A stretch of 64,000 nucleotides of DNA from Butyricicoccus pullicaecorum (GCA_021531865.1 JAFBIW010000012.1:1-64000); one strand, 5' to 3'; counted from the stretch's first letter, positions 33,964 to 43,608 are shown. The notes: generated from the sequence alone by a model not told the origin. Made by a program: numbers and translations.

Positions 33964-35133
33964 ATGGTAGACAAGAACAAAATGCCCCTGGCAGTCGGCG
34001 TGGCTTTCGTCGCCTTTACCACCCAGTTCGGCGGCGGCTTCGCCTCCGGCGCGCAGATTTATTCCTATTTCATCAATTACGGCATCTGGGGACTGGTGCT
34101 GCCCCTGCTGTCTCAGTTCCTGCTGTCGTTCTTCTTCTGGTACGGTCTGCGTTATGCGTTCCTGCACAAGACCTACGATTACAGAGCCTTTGGCGACAGC
34201 TTTTACGGCAAATCCAAGGTGCTGTTTTCGAATCTCTATGAGATTACCTATTTGATCCTGATTGCCACTGCCACCTCCGCGGCCTTCGCGACCGGCGGCT
34301 CCACCCTGAACAGCCTGTTCAATATCCCCTACGCGCTGTGCACGCTGGTAGTCGGCGCGTTCATCTTCGTGATCTCTCTTTACGGAACCAACATCGTGCG
34401 CAAGTGTGCCTCCACCCTGTCCGTGCTCATCATCATCGGCCTTGTGATCGTTCTGGTTCCCAATATCATCGTTCAGTTTGGCACCATCACAGAGTCCATC
34501 AGCCGTCTGGCCGCCGGAGAACTGCCCGTCAGCTCGGGCGAGAGCGGCCTGTTCGGCGCGGCACTGAAGAGCGCGATCCTTTATTTTGCATTCCAGCTTC
34601 CCTCCATCGGACTCATGTATCAGCACACAGAGCCGCTGACGGACGTCAAGCAGGTGGATCGCGCCGCCCTGTACATGTTCCTGTGCAATTATATCGCCAT
34701 GATGCTTTCTGTCATCGGCATGCTGGCCATCTCCTTCCAGCCTGAGCTGGAAGGCGCCTCGGTTCCCATGCTGGTGTTTGTGCAGAACGGCGTGGGCGCC
34801 GGTCTCTTGACGCCCATCATCTCCATCCTCATCATTCTGGGTTCCGTATCCACTGGCGTCAACATGATCGCTGGCATCGTCGCCCGTACGGTCAATGCGC
34901 TGGAGCGCCGGATGGACGAGAGCAAACGGGCGCAGGGTCATATGGTTCGCTCCGCCGCAGCCGCCCTGATCTTCACCGTGGGCGTGTGGGCCATCTCTCA
35001 GGTGGGTCTGATGGCCATCGTCAAGAAGGGCTATGCCTATCTGGGCTACTCCGGCTTCATCTCTGTTCTGATCCCCTTTGTGCTGTCCATGCTGCACATT
35101 GGCCCCTTCGGCAAGGAGGAAAATAAGCGATAA
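33964..35133 (+). CDS. YkvI/APC-like membrane transporter
   Basis: The 389-residue integral membrane protein has about ten helices with a LeuT-fold-like start (LAVGVAFVAFTTQFGGGFAS), resembling the YkvI family. ATG at 33964 is chosen for GAGAGGGAA 7 nt upstream; an upstream in-frame GTG lacks one. It closes the Etf/dehydrogenase operon and is the likely importer of the substrate. LctP-type lactate permease features are absent. Transport substrates of YkvI proteins are not established. Confidence 0.75.
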   Translation: MVDKNKMPLAVGVAFVAFTTQFGGGFASGAQIYSYFINYGIWGLVLPLLSQFLLSFFFWYGLRYAFLHKTYDYRAFGDSFYGKSKVLFSNLYEITYLILIATATSAAFATGGSTLNSLFNIPYALCTLVVGAFIFVISLYGTNIVRKCASTLSVLIIIGLVIVLVPNIIVQFGTITESISRLAAGELPVSSGESGLFGAALKSAILYFAFQLPSIGLMYQHTEPLTDVKQVDRAALYMFLCNYIAMMLSVIGMLAISFQPELEGASVPMLVFVQNGVGAGLLTPIISILIILGSVSTGVNMIAGIVARTVNALERRMDESKRAQGHMVRSAAAALIFTVGVWAISQVGLMAIVKKGYAYLGYSGFISVLIPFVLSMLHIGPFGKEENKR

Positions 35134-35265
35134 GACTGTCCTGATCCCAACTGAACTGCGATCCGTCAAGAGGACAGTGATAAAACATAACGTTTACCCG
35201 GCCGGCAGCTCAGCGTCCTGTCTCCTGTGTGGTGGTAACCCCCTTCCACCCCTTTTTCAAAAAAT

Positions 35266-35302
35266 ATGGCACTCCGGATTGGGAGTGCCATGTTTTTTTT
35301 TA
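35266..35302 (+). terminator. Terminator of the Etf operon
   Basis: ATGGCACTCC and GGAGTGCCAT with a 6-nt loop, followed by G and ten T residues. Confidence 0.92.
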
Positions 35303-35330
35303 ACCGAAAACGGTCTATGCTTTTTTCGCG

Positions 35331-35507
35331 TCAGCAGCAGGCCGCTCGCCCCACGGCGAAGCCGGAGGAAATCGCCTCCCGGGCGCTGATATCCGGCCGT
35401 TTCTGCACCGCCTGAACAGCGGTCGTGTCAGAAGCGGGAGCGCCATAACCGGTAAAGCTCAGCGCGGTCACACCGGTCAGAAGGCTTGCAAGGAGTCTTT
35501 TCATCAT
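35331..35507 (-). CDS. Short exported peptide, possibly a degraded lipoprotein start
   Basis: ATG at 35507 follows AGAAGGGAA. The 58-residue product starts with a signal peptide (MMKRLLASLLTGVTALSFTG) in which the lipobox position reads GYG instead of GCG. A DTTAVQAVQKRPD region and a short unrelated tail follow. It looks like the first residues of a substrate-binding lipoprotein cut off after about 35 residues. The 240 nt upstream to 35746 contain no supportable gene. Confidence 0.45.
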   Translation of the reverse strand: MMKRLLASLLTGVTALSFTGYGAPASDTTAVQAVQKRPDISAREAISSGFAVGRAACC

Positions 35508-35746
35508 GTTGATTTCCCTTCTTTTTTTGAATCCGGATTGTCCTATCGACATATTGAGTATAGAACAACTGTATTCCGCGCTCTATCTGATTTCCGCAAA
35601 GGTTTGGTAAAATATCAAAATACAGCTCAACGCCGCCCGGTCTGACCGGCTCCGGAGAAATTTCCACATTCGACTTCGTCCTTTCAAGCCGTTCCCATGC
35701 AGATCGAAACCGTTATATCGTTTTCCGGCTTTTCTTTTTTAAAAAA

Positions 35747-35772
35747 AGTCTCTGTCCGAGATGAGTATTGGT
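35747..35772. repeat. Left terminal inverted repeat
   Basis: It begins AGTCTCTGTCCGAGAT and ends GTATTGGT; it mirrors 36577-36602 with one mismatch. Confidence 0.85.
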
Positions 35773-35828
35773 GAACAAAAAATATACATATTCTATGAAA
35801 ATTATGCATAAATACAAGCGGTGGGTAC

Positions 35829-36077
35829 AGTCTTGGTTATATCAACGGCTACCACCACAACATTAGTGATTTTATGTATCTGTATCACGGTGTAAGTTCA
35901 AAGTTCCTCGACTACTATTTGGCTTTGTTCTATTGGATTGAAAAGAGCAAGGACAAATCCTATCTTGACCAAGCCTATGACATTATCACTCTGTTATCCA
36001 ATTAGACTAAGAAAATACCTCTTGCCAAGTTCAAGTACAAGCCTATCTCTTTTGACTTGAAAGGCTTGTTGGACTGA
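35829..36077 (+). pseudogene. C-terminal fragment of an IS1595-like transposase
   Basis: It has no start codon. The frame reads YINGYHHNISDFMYLYHGVS, then KFLDYYLALFYWIEKSK, matching the end of IS1595/ISXO2-type transposases (YLxxYL..F.W). A TAG at 36003 is followed in frame by a further lysine-rich tail to 36077. The catalytic DDE part is gone. Confidence 0.6.
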
Positions 36078-36229
36078 CAAATATTTTAAATTTCGTTTTT
36101 TGGAATGAGACAAATAGACTGAAGTATGCTATAATATAGCTATAGTTCGGAACTTTTTGCTGTTTATTTCGTCTATATAGGCAAAGAAACAGTTAGACAA
36201 ACTTGTATTTGACGAAGGAGGGTGAATGT

Positions 36230-36454
36230 ATGAAATGTCCTTGTTGTGGTAACGAAATGACAAGTGGTGTAGTTCAGAGTGCTCGTCAGATTTTCTTCGC
36301 AACCAAAGCACATAAGCACTGGTTTGCCCCTGACACAGCAGGTAATGAAGAAGTCGTATTGAGCTCTCATAATTGGACAAGACCTACTTGCACTGCTTAT
36401 CATTGTGCTGAGTGCAAAAAGGTAGTTATTGATTACTCGGCAGAAGTTGAATAA
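36230..36454 (+). CDS. Zinc-ribbon protein (DUF6487-like), passenger of the element
   Basis: The 74-residue product has one CxxC at each end (MKCPCCGNEM near the start, HCAECKKVVIDYS near the end), the four ligands of a zinc ribbon, around a basic middle with KAHKHWF and SHNWTRP. GAAGGAGGG lies 8 nt before the ATG and the codon use is AT-rich. It is intact and the only intact gene between the two inverted repeats, so it is likely cargo. Function unknown; nucleic-acid binding is possible. Confidence 0.75.
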   Translation: MKCPCCGNEMTSGVVQSARQIFFATKAHKHWFAPDTAGNEEVVLSSHNWTRPTCTAYHCAECKKVVIDYSAEVE

Positions 36455-36576
36455 TTCCAATTTGTCGAACTGAATAGTACATACTGACCGATAGGAGCAA
36501 GGTTGACATACACCTTGCTCCTATTCATTTACCAATAGGCATTCATAAAAAATGAATATAAAGGTCAGTTATACAT

Positions 36577-36602
36577 ACCAATACTTATCTCGGACAGAGA
36601 CT
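36577..36602. repeat. Right terminal inverted repeat
   Basis: It begins ACCAATACTTATCTCGG and ends GACAGAGACT, the complement of the left repeat with one mismatch. Confidence 0.85.
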
Positions 36603-36770
36603 AAAAAAATGTGTTATCCTATGTAATAGATCGAAAGACTTACAAACCGATCGGTTTGGGGAAGGAGCGTGGACGTTATGAAGAAACTCGCGAAGTTTCT
36701 TATGATGCCTCACAGTGTCTTGTTATCCCAAGGTTTGGAATCATCCAATTGAAGGCACTTACAGCAATTT

Positions 36771-36796
36771 GGAGGCCGTGCGCCTCCTTTCTTTTT
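36771..36796 (+). terminator. Plus-strand terminator
   Basis: GGAGGC-CGTGC-GCCTCC followed by TTTCTTTTT. Nothing upstream is a convincing full gene; a 24-codon frame from 36679 (MKKLAKFLMM) with a fair ribosome binding site precedes it. Confidence 0.75.
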
Positions 36797-36825
36797 GCCC
36801 AATTTACGATCCTGATGGGATAAAA

Positions 36826-36866
36826 TCCGCAAAAAATCGGGGCGCTCACCGAATGGTAAGCGTCCC
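36826..36866 (-). terminator. Terminator of the gntP operon
   Basis: On the minus strand a GGGACGCTTACC/GGTGAGCGCCCC stem (one mismatch and a wobble pair) is followed by GATTTTTT. Confidence 0.7.
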
Positions 36867-36900
36867 GAATCCAGATCGCGATATGTTTTGGTACGTCCGG

Positions 36901-38256
36901 TCAGGCGAAGAAAGACAGGATCAGCGCGACGAGGAAGCCCACGCCGCCGACCAGCGTTTCCATGATCGTCCACGTCTTGAGGGTGGTCTTTTCGTCCATG
37001 CCGATCAGGCTCTTGACCAGCCAGAAGCCGGAGTCGTTGAAATGAGAGCAGACAGTCGAGCCGCCCGCGATCGCGGCGGTCACGCAGGCCAGATACAGCG
37101 GAGACAGCGCGCCGATGCCGGGCATAGCCGAGATGATACCGGCGGCCATGGTCATAGCGACGGTGGCCGAGCCGACCGAGATGCGCACCAGCGCCGCGAC
37201 GATGAAGGCGATGAGTACGAGCGGCAGGTTCGCGGAGGCGACCGCGTTGCCGATGACCTCGCCCAGCCCCGAGTTCTGGAGCATGTAGCGCAGCACGCCG
37301 CCGCAGGCAGTGACCAGCAGGATCATACCGGTCGGCTCAAGCGATTTGGTCATGATTTTTTCGAGCTGCTCATTGTTGTAGCCGTATTTGTGGCCCAGCA
37401 GGAACATGGCGGCGATGACAGCCAGCGTCAGAGCGACAAACGGCTCACCGAGGAAGGCCAGCACGGGCTGGATATCTGCCAGCGCGGGCACGACCTTGGC
37501 CACAGAGTTCGCAATGATGAGCGCCAGCGGGATCAGAATGATGCCGATGATCGTCCAGAAGTTCGGGAGCTTGCTCTCGTCGATGTCTTCCTGCTGCGCA
37601 ACGTGCTCCGGAACCGGGATCATGTACTTTCCGCCGCAGATGCTGCCCCAGATCGGGCCTGCGACGATCATGGAGAAGATACCGCAGAGGATGCCGACCA
37701 GGATGACCCAGCCGAGGTCAACGCCCAGCATGGTCGCCACCAGCACCGGGCCGGGCGTGGGCGGAATGAATGCGTGGCCGACCGCCAGACCGGCCAAAAG
37801 CGGGATGGCATAATACAGAACGGAACGGCTCGTGCGCTTTGCCAGCGAGAAAGCCAGCGGGATCAGAATGATCAGACCCGCATCGAAGAAAACCGGCATG
37901 GCGATGACCAAGCCCGTGATACCCAGCGCCCACGCGGCTTTCTTGTCACCGAATTTCCGCACCATGGTCACAGCCAGCGTCTGCGCGCCGCCTGAAACCT
38001 CCAAAATCGCGCCGAACATGGAACCGAGACCGACGAGCAGCGCGATGCCCTTCAAAGTGTTTCCAATGCCTTCATTCACCGAGCTGATGATGTCCGAAAG
38101 CGGCATACCGGCCATCAGGCCGATCGCCATCGCGCCGACCAGAATCGAGATCATTGCCTGCACTCTGAATTTGATAATGAGAACCAACAGGAGAATCAGA
38201 CCGACCACGGCGGCGATCACGAGACGCGCGGCGTCGGGAGTTGCAGCGACATTCAT
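36901..38256 (-). CDS. GntP-family sugar-acid:proton symporter
   Basis: This 451-residue integral membrane protein has 12 or more helices and the GntP features GGAQTLAVTMVRKFGDKKA, AMPVFFDAGLIILIPLAFSL, HAFIPPTPGPV and GSATVAMTMAAGIIS. GntP carriers import gluconate and related aldonates. ATG at 38256 follows CGGAGGAA; the much longer frame upstream is an artefact. It is 38 nt downstream of the dehydratase gene and shares its transcript. Confidence 0.9.
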   Translation of the reverse strand: MNVAATPDAARLVIAAVVGLILLLVLIIKFRVQAMISILVGAMAIGLMAGMPLSDIISSVNEGIGNTLKGIALLVGLGSMFGAILEVSGGAQTLAVTMVRKFGDKKAAWALGITGLVIAMPVFFDAGLIILIPLAFSLAKRTSRSVLYYAIPLLAGLAVGHAFIPPTPGPVLVATMLGVDLGWVILVGILCGIFSMIVAGPIWGSICGGKYMIPVPEHVAQQEDIDESKLPNFWTIIGIILIPLALIIANSVAKVVPALADIQPVLAFLGEPFVALTLAVIAAMFLLGHKYGYNNEQLEKIMTKSLEPTGMILLVTACGGVLRYMLQNSGLGEVIGNAVASANLPLVLIAFIVAALVRISVGSATVAMTMAAGIISAMPGIGALSPLYLACVTAAIAGGSTVCSHFNDSGFWLVKSLIGMDEKTTLKTWTIMETLVGGVGFLVALILSFFA

Positions 38257-38294
38257 ACAATATTCCTCCGTCTTTTCAATCCAAAATAATATCT

Positions 38295-40082
38295 TTACTC
38301 CATATAGGCGCCCTTCATCGGGCTGACCGCATGCTGGGCGTAGCGCTTGAGCAGACCCTTGGTGTACTTCGGCGGTTTGGGCTGCCACTTGGCGCGCCGT
38401 TCCGCAAGGATGGCGTCCATCTCTTCGGCGGTCTTCTCCTCGCCGTTCACGCCGACAATCGCCAGCAGGCGGTTCGGAATGTCGATCCGAATGAGGTCGC
38501 CCGCTTCTACCAGCGCGATCGGGCCGCCCACCGCCGCTTCCGGGCTGACATGTCCGATGACCGGGCCGCGGCTCGCGCCCGAGAAACGTCCGTCCGTGAT
38601 GAGCGCGACGCTGGAAGCCAGCTTGGGATCGGCGCAGATGGCTTCGCCGGTGTAGAACATCTCGGGCATACCGCTCCCGCGCGGGCCTTCGTAGCGGATG
38701 AAAATGGCGTCGCCCGGCTTGACCTCGCCGCCGAGAACGGCTGCGATGCACGCCTCCTCGCTGTCGTAGGGCTTCGCGCGCAGCGTGGCCTCAAACATAT
38801 TCTTCGGGCAGGCCGTGTGCTTGATGACGCAGCCCTCGGGCGCCAGATTGCCGCGCAGGATCGCGATGCTGCCATCGGTGCCTTTTGCGTCGTCAAAGGT
38901 GTGGATGATGTCGGTGCGGCTGACCGAAATGCCGAGCTGCGCCGTCTTTTCCCGCAGGATCTCGTCGCAGTGCTCGTAGAAGCCGTTCCGCTTCAGGTCT
39001 TCCAGATTCTCGCCCAGCGTCTTGCCGGTGACCGTCATCACATCGAGGTGGAGCATGGACTTGATCTCCTCCATTACGCGGGGCACGCCGCCCGCGTAAT
39101 AGAAATACTGCGCCGGCCAGTCGCCCGAGGGACGGATGTTCAGCAGATAGTGCGCGCCGCGGTGCATCCGGTCGAAGGTGTTGGCGTCGATCTCAAAGCC
39201 GAACTCGTGGGCAATGGCGGGCAGGTGCATCGTCGCATTGGTCGAGCCGGAAATTGCCGCATGGATCATGATGGCGTTTTCAAAGCTCTTCTGGGTGACA
39301 ATGTCCTTGGCGCGGATGCCCTGCTTGACGAGCTCCATGAGCTGTACGCCCGCGTCATATGCGGCCTGCTTCAGCTCTGCGGCGGTGGCGGGCATCAGCG
39401 CCGTGCCGGGCAGCATCAGGCCGAGGGCTTCGGCCATGATCTGCATCGTAGAGGCCGTGCCCATGAAGGAGCACGCGCCGCAGCTCGGACAGGCGTTGTG
39501 CTTGTAGTAATCGAGCTGCTCGCCCGGGATCACGCCCGTCTTTTCCCACGCGTCAAACTTGCCGATCTGCTCGAGCGTCAGCAGCTCGTTGATCGCGCAG
39601 GCCGGGTCGTTCACGATGTACTTCTGCGGCAGCGAATGCGCTTCCATGACGCCGCCCGTCACGACGATGGCGCTCATCTCCTTAAGCCGGCCAATGCTCA
39701 TCAGCATGGCGGGAACCGATTTGTCGCAGCTTGCGATGAACACGCCGCCGTCATAGACGCTTGCGCTTGCCTGTGCCTCGACCAGATCGACGATCGCGTC
39801 GCGGTGAGGCAGCGAGTAGTTGATGCCGTCGTGACCCTGCGCGATGCCGTCGCACATATCGGTCGCAAAATAGCGGGCCGCTTTGCCGCCGTGGGTGTTG
39901 ACCGCGCGCACGGCCTCCTGCACGAACCGGTCAAGATGCGCGCTGCCGGGATGGCTGTCGCCAAAGGTGCTCTCCACCATGATCTGCGGCTTGGACAGAT
40001 CGTCCACCGTCCAGCCCATGCCCATTTTGAGCGGATCGTTTTCCGGGGCGCGTGTACGGACCTCCTGCGAATGCAATTCCAT
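38295..40082 (-). CDS. IlvD/Edd-family dehydratase, probably for a sugar acid
   Basis: The 595-residue protein has the iron-sulfur dehydratase signatures: [52 protein letters not shown] and [19 protein letters not shown]. The family includes dihydroxy-acid dehydratase, phosphogluconate dehydratase and aldonate dehydratases. Co-transcription with a GntP transporter and a GntR regulator nearby favours dehydration of an imported aldonate to a 2-keto-3-deoxy acid over branched-chain amino acid synthesis. GGAGGAAAGGAA precedes the ATG. Confidence 0.88.
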   Translation of the reverse strand: MELHSQEVRTRAPENDPLKMGMGWTVDDLSKPQIMVESTFGDSHPGSAHLDRFVQEAVRAVNTHGGKAARYFATDMCDGIAQGHDGINYSLPHRDAIVDLVEAQASASVYDGGVFIASCDKSVPAMLMSIGRLKEMSAIVVTGGVMEAHSLPQKYIVNDPACAINELLTLEQIGKFDAWEKTGVIPGEQLDYYKHNACPSCGACSFMGTASTMQIMAEALGLMLPGTALMPATAAELKQAAYDAGVQLMELVKQGIRAKDIVTQKSFENAIMIHAAISGSTNATMHLPAIAHEFGFEIDANTFDRMHRGAHYLLNIRPSGDWPAQYFYYAGGVPRVMEEIKSMLHLDVMTVTGKTLGENLEDLKRNGFYEHCDEILREKTAQLGISVSRTDIIHTFDDAKGTDGSIAILRGNLAPEGCVIKHTACPKNMFEATLRAKPYDSEEACIAAVLGGEVKPGDAIFIRYEGPRGSGMPEMFYTGEAICADPKLASSVALITDGRFSGASRGPVIGHVSPEAAVGGPIALVEAGDLIRIDIPNRLLAIVGVNGEEKTAEEMDAILAERRAKWQPKPPKYTKGLLKRYAQHAVSPMKGAYME

Positions 40083-40157
40083 TTCCTTTCCTCCATTTTC
40101 TTTTTTTGTGATACTTTGGATACGTCTTTATTATCTGACGTCTTATGTATTTATTGT

Positions 40158-40177
40158 AAATCCGCATTCGAGGATTT
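40158..40177. promoter_or_regulatory. Candidate operator upstream of the dehydratase gene
   Basis: AAATCC-GCATTCGA-GGATTT is a perfect inverted repeat 75 nt before the start codon, in the 250-nt gap that otherwise holds no gene. A possible binding site for the adjacent GntR regulator. Confidence 0.35.
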
Positions 40178-40330
40178 GCAAGTCATCCCATATCAATCCC
40201 ACTATATGCTGAAAAATAAATTTGTTTTTATAGCATTTTGACCTATTTGTAGGTTGATTTCACGTGATACTGTCCTTTTCTGCCTCCCTTTATGAAATCT
40301 TATATCAAAAGTAGTCTGATGACTTTAGGC

Positions 40331-40368
40331 AAAGAAAAGCCCTGTGCGGCGATTTGCGCCGCACAGGG
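40331..40368 (-). terminator. Terminator of the GntR gene
   Basis: CCCTGTGCGGC pairs with GCCGCACAGGG around 7 nt; on the minus strand CTTTTCTTT follows. Confidence 0.85.
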
Positions 40369-40390
40369 AAAATTGGATTCGGAAGCTGTG

Positions 40391-41101
40391 CTATTCGTCC
40401 ATCGGGACGCCGGAGGCGTGCTTCCGGATATAGATGCGGTTGTAGTTGAGATGCATCACCATCGCGTTGCGCGCGCCGATCGGGTCATGCGCTGCAATCG
40501 CATCTGTGATCATCCGGTGGGTCAGGATCGTCTCTTCGGTCAGCTTCTTGTGGGTGACATTGACAAACATCATGACCGCCGTATCAATGATCGGGATGAG
40601 CTGCTCCACCACCAGATTCTTGCTGCTTTCCGCAATGCAGGTATGGAATGCGATATCATCCTCAATATAGCGGTCGCCGGTGTGGATCCTGCTTTCGACG
40701 CGGTCGCACAGGCGGCGGATGCGCTCGACGTCCTCGTCGGTCGCGTTCTGCGCGGCCATTTCCGCGATGCCCGGTTCGAGCAGCAGGCGCACGTTCACAA
40801 GGTCAAGCGCGAGGGCGTTCTTGTCCTGTACGCTGCGCAGACCCAGCGGGTCGGACAGCCCCTTGGTGGTCGTGACCACATACGTTCCCGAGCCGCGCCG
40901 TACCTCGACGATGCCCTTGCTCGAAAGCAGCTTGATGGCTTCCCGGATCGTGCTGCGGCCCACGCCGAACATCTCGCCCAGTTCAAATTCGTTGGGCATT
41001 TTCGCGCCCGGCTCGAGCGGCGTGTCCAGAATATAGTGATAAATCTGATCCTCGACCTGCTCGGCCAGGAGCTTATTTTTCAAGTGCGAAAACTCGCTCA
41101 T
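40391..41101 (-). CDS. GntR-family (FadR/FCD) transcriptional regulator
   Basis: The 236-residue regulator has an N-terminal winged helix (LAEQVEDQIYHYILDTPLEP, GVGRSTIREAIKLLSSKG, VRRGSGTYV) and a C-terminal all-helical FCD effector domain (IEDDIAFHTCIAESS with metal-binding Asp/His). ATG at 41101 has GGAGTGGGTGAG upstream; ATG at 41143 is an alternative without one. It has its own terminator and lies upstream of the dehydratase-gntP operon, whose repressor it probably is, with a sugar acid as effector. Confidence 0.9.
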   Translation of the reverse strand: MSEFSHLKNKLLAEQVEDQIYHYILDTPLEPGAKMPNEFELGEMFGVGRSTIREAIKLLSSKGIVEVRRGSGTYVVTTTKGLSDPLGLRSVQDKNALALDLVNVRLLLEPGIAEMAAQNATDEDVERIRRLCDRVESRIHTGDRYIEDDIAFHTCIAESSKNLVVEQLIPIIDTAVMMFVNVTHKKLTEETILTHRMITDAIAAHDPIGARNAMVMHLNYNRIYIRKHASGVPMDE

Positions 41102-41253
41102 TTGCTCACCCACTCCGCTCTGATGTGATAATTCCAAATTCATTATAAAAGAATCCCGAAAAAAGCGCAAGGTCTTTGTCCCACGGATACAGCGCTTCCG
41201 AAACCCTTTTTCAAGGCGGCGTGAATCGCGTATCACAGCTCCTGTCATTGATC

Positions 41254-41290
41254 AAAAAACAGGTATCGCCGCGGCAATACCTGCTTTTTT
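41254..41290. terminator. Bidirectional terminator
   Basis: CAGGTAT and ATACCTG with an inner GCC/GGC stem; A6 on the left and T6 on the right. Confidence 0.8.
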
Positions 41291-41336
41291 CATATTTCAA
41301 TGATCCGTACGAACGGCAGAAGCGACAGGAACCGTC

Positions 41337-41498
41337 TCAGCCCCGGGGCGCACGGTATTTCGCCGCAGTTTCGTAGATGGCGAGCACTTTTTCAGGCGGC
41401 ACGTCGTACTGGATGTTGTGCACCTGCGTGAACACGAAGCCGCCGCCGGGCGCGAAGGTCTGAATCAGCGCATCCACGTGTGCGCGGATTTCCTCGAC
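41337..41498 (-). pseudogene. C-terminal fragment of a uroporphyrinogen-decarboxylase-family protein
   Basis: The last 53 residues of a long minus-strand frame read [20 protein letters not shown] and [20 protein letters not shown], the closing segment of URO-D-family (often methyltransferase) proteins. It is joined in frame to the AraC fragment upstream. No catalytic part remains. Confidence 0.6.
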
Positions 41499-41762
41499 CG
41501 ACGCATTGCGGACGAAAATCTGCATATCCGGAAAGACGAAAAAGCCCTGACCTGCGCTGATGCGGAAGCTCATCCGGTCGTCGCTGAGCAAAACCGTGCC
41601 CCGATTGACATATTGCAGGATGAACGCGTCCTCCGCCTCGCGCTGGAGCGTTCCGCCCATCAAAAAGGTCGTTATGCCGCTTTCGCACAGGTTGAATGAC
41701 AGATTCAGATGTGCGCGGCTGCTGATATAAAAGGAAGTCCGTTGGATCAGACCTTCTTCCAT
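41499..41762 (-). pseudogene. N-terminal sensor fragment of an AraC-family regulator
   Basis: ATG at 41762 follows AAGAGGTGAAA. About 88 residues of a cupin-like effector domain follow ([35 protein letters not shown]), typical of AraC regulators of sugar genes. The helix-turn-helix half is missing; the frame passes straight into the URO-D fragment. Confidence 0.55.
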
Positions 41763-41828
41763 GCGTATTTCACCTCTTTTGTACCGTGATTCTTTGTTTA
41801 CTTGAGCGATCCCGTCTCCTGATACCGC

Positions 41829-42125
41829 CGTCGTCCGAAACATTTTTTCGTCCGGCTTCTGGCTGCCAATGGCCTCCGAGATCACCCGGGTCTCAAAATA
41901 GGGGGCAAGCCCATGCTGGGCGACGATGTTGTCGAACGATTCGACCAGACCGTCGGCCACCATGGCCACCCGGAACCCATGTTCCTTCAAATCGACCAGC
42001 TCCTCGCGCGCGCCCTCGATCAGTCCGGCCGAGCGAACCAGGCAGCGTTCCCAGTCGATAAAATCCTGCTTGGATTTGTCTACGAGGGTATCCCCGCAGT
42101 CGGTAAAAACGATCACATGCTTCAT
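41829..42125 (-). pseudogene. N-terminal fragment of a HAD-like hydrolase
   Basis: ATG at 42125 after GGAGGAAAGACCAC starts [23 protein letters not shown] motif I (DxxDT-like; here DCGDT, so the first Asp is kept). [14 protein letters not shown] contains the motif III Lys region. The sequence breaks off at MFRTT and runs into non-homologous codons before the AraC start. The C-terminal motif IV is lost. Confidence 0.6.
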
Positions 42126-42214
42126 GTGGTCTTTCCTCCGTTTTCCGCGCTGTGCGCATTGATCTTGTCCATCGACAGACCCTGCAGAGACAGCTCGTCG
42201 ATCCGCAGACAGGC

Positions 42215-42617
<403 letters not shown>

Positions 42618-42757
42618 ATGGCTTAATGATACGAATCCTTTTAGGGTTTTTCATTCAGAATAAAATTCAGTACAAATTTATAGGGATTACACGTCGTTTA
42701 TTGTTTATTTTGCACATCCCAATGTGCCTGTTTTATTGCACATCGACCGAATACCCG

Positions 42758-42799
42758 AAAAAAAGCGGGCGAACCTCGAAAATTTCGAAGTTCGCCCGC
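42758..42799 (-). terminator. Terminator after the AraC-type gene
   Basis: GCGGGCGAAC and GTTCGCCCGC with an inner TCGAA/TTCGA pairing; on the minus strand a run of seven T residues follows. Confidence 0.85.
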
Positions 42800-42807
42800 C
42801 GGTTCAA

Positions 42808-43299
42808 TTACTGCATATTTGATTTCATTTTTCGGTACGCGACCGGAGAATAGCCGGTAAATTTTTTGAAAACGGCCGAGAAATAATTGCTCGATGCAAA
42901 GCCGAGCGCAAACGCAATGTCGATGACGCTCAGGTCGCTGTTTTTGAGCAGCTCCTTCGCCCGGTTGATCTTGAGCGAATTGATGTAATAGAGCGGTGTG
43001 ACGCCCATCTGCTCCTTGAACTTCGCTTTGAAGCGAGACGTGGACAGCGCGCACTCGAACGCGATGTCGTCTATGCTGATATCGGTCGTCAAATGCTCAT
43101 CAATGAATTGCAGAGATTGCAAAATATCAGCCGTCACCAGCCGGTTGCCAATGCCGCCATTATCCGTATCCAGGTAAAAATACGCCGTGATAAAATCCAG
43201 AAGTGCGGAATCGCCGCGCAAGCGATCGCTCTTGCTCCCGGCGCTCAGTCCCTTCCAAGCCTTTTGCAGCAGCTTCAGATCTTGCGGATCAACCTCCAT
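42808..43299 (-). CDS. AraC-family regulator, DNA-binding C-terminal part
   Basis: The sequence contains the complete double helix-turn-helix of AraC proteins (DISIDDIAFECALSTSRFKA, SVIDIAFALGFASSNYFSAV, FKKFTGYSPVAYRK). Only about 60 residues precede it, so the usual effector domain is short or missing. No start has a good ribosome binding site; ATG at 43299 is the first in frame. It may be the truncated C-terminal half of a regulator, in line with other breakage next door. Region 43369-43560 upstream holds no supportable gene. Confidence 0.6.
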   Translation of the reverse strand: MEVDPQDLKLLQKAWKGLSAGSKSDRLRGDSALLDFITAYFYLDTDNGGIGNRLVTADILQSLQFIDEHLTTDISIDDIAFECALSTSRFKAKFKEQMGVTPLYYINSLKINRAKELLKNSDLSVIDIAFALGFASSNYFSAVFKKFTGYSPVAYRKMKSNMQ

Positions 43300-43563
43300 C
43301 ACGCGCTTGCGGCACTGCTTGATCCGCAAAATACGCTCACCCTTCCTTGTACCGTGCACCGTCCGCAATCACGTTCCAGCGCCGATTTTCCTGTTTCCCT
43401 ATGATCCGAAGGATAAAGTTCATGATATCCCGTCAAAATCCGCTGTTTTATTCTGTTTTCCGTATAACAGATTTGACCTTGTCCGGTCAATCCCATCAGC
43501 CCGGAGCGGGTATGCCGTGACGGTTCCGCATTGATATAACCGTATCCGGACGATGCTGTAATG

Positions 43564-43608
43564 ATTCGGAATAATTCGGTTGATTTTATTCGGAATTATG
43601 TCTATAAT
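43564..43608 (+). promoter_or_regulatory. Promoter with three ATTCGG repeats
   Basis: TTGATT (43580-43585), a 17-bp spacer and TATAAT (43603-43608). ATTCGGAAT occurs at 43564 and 43588 and ATTCGG at 43574, so the -35 region is surrounded by direct repeats that could bind a regulator. Confidence 0.65.

Larger units (their letters stand above)
35747..36602. mobile_element. AT-rich insertion element with 26-bp terminal inverted repeats and a passenger gene
   Basis: The ends are inverted repeats that match at 25 of 26 positions, beginning AGTCTCTGTCCGAGAT at 35747 and ending with its complement at 36602. Inside are the C-terminal end of an IS1595-like transposase and an intact zinc-ribbon gene. 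Base composition is clearly more AT-rich than the surroundings. A-runs abut both ends (AAAAAA left, AAAAAAA right) and could be a target duplication. The transposase is truncated, so movement would need help in trans. Confidence 0.75.

Noticed and set aside
35428-35667. Minus-strand frame of 79 codons upstream of the short exported peptide
   Set aside because: It overlaps the start region of that peptide in another frame, lacks a ribosome binding site and shows no motif.
36679-36753. 24-codon gene (MKKLAKFLMM) before a terminator
   Set aside because: It has a fair start signal but no family support; it could equally be the stub of a deleted gene.
36715-37995. His/Asp/Arg-rich plus-strand frame of 426 codons opposite gntP
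   Set aside because: Composition is typical of antisense to membrane-protein codons; gntP on the other strand is certain.
38241-40241. Plus-strand frame of 666 codons opposite the IlvD/Edd gene
   Set aside because: The dehydratase signatures on the minus strand settle the coding strand.
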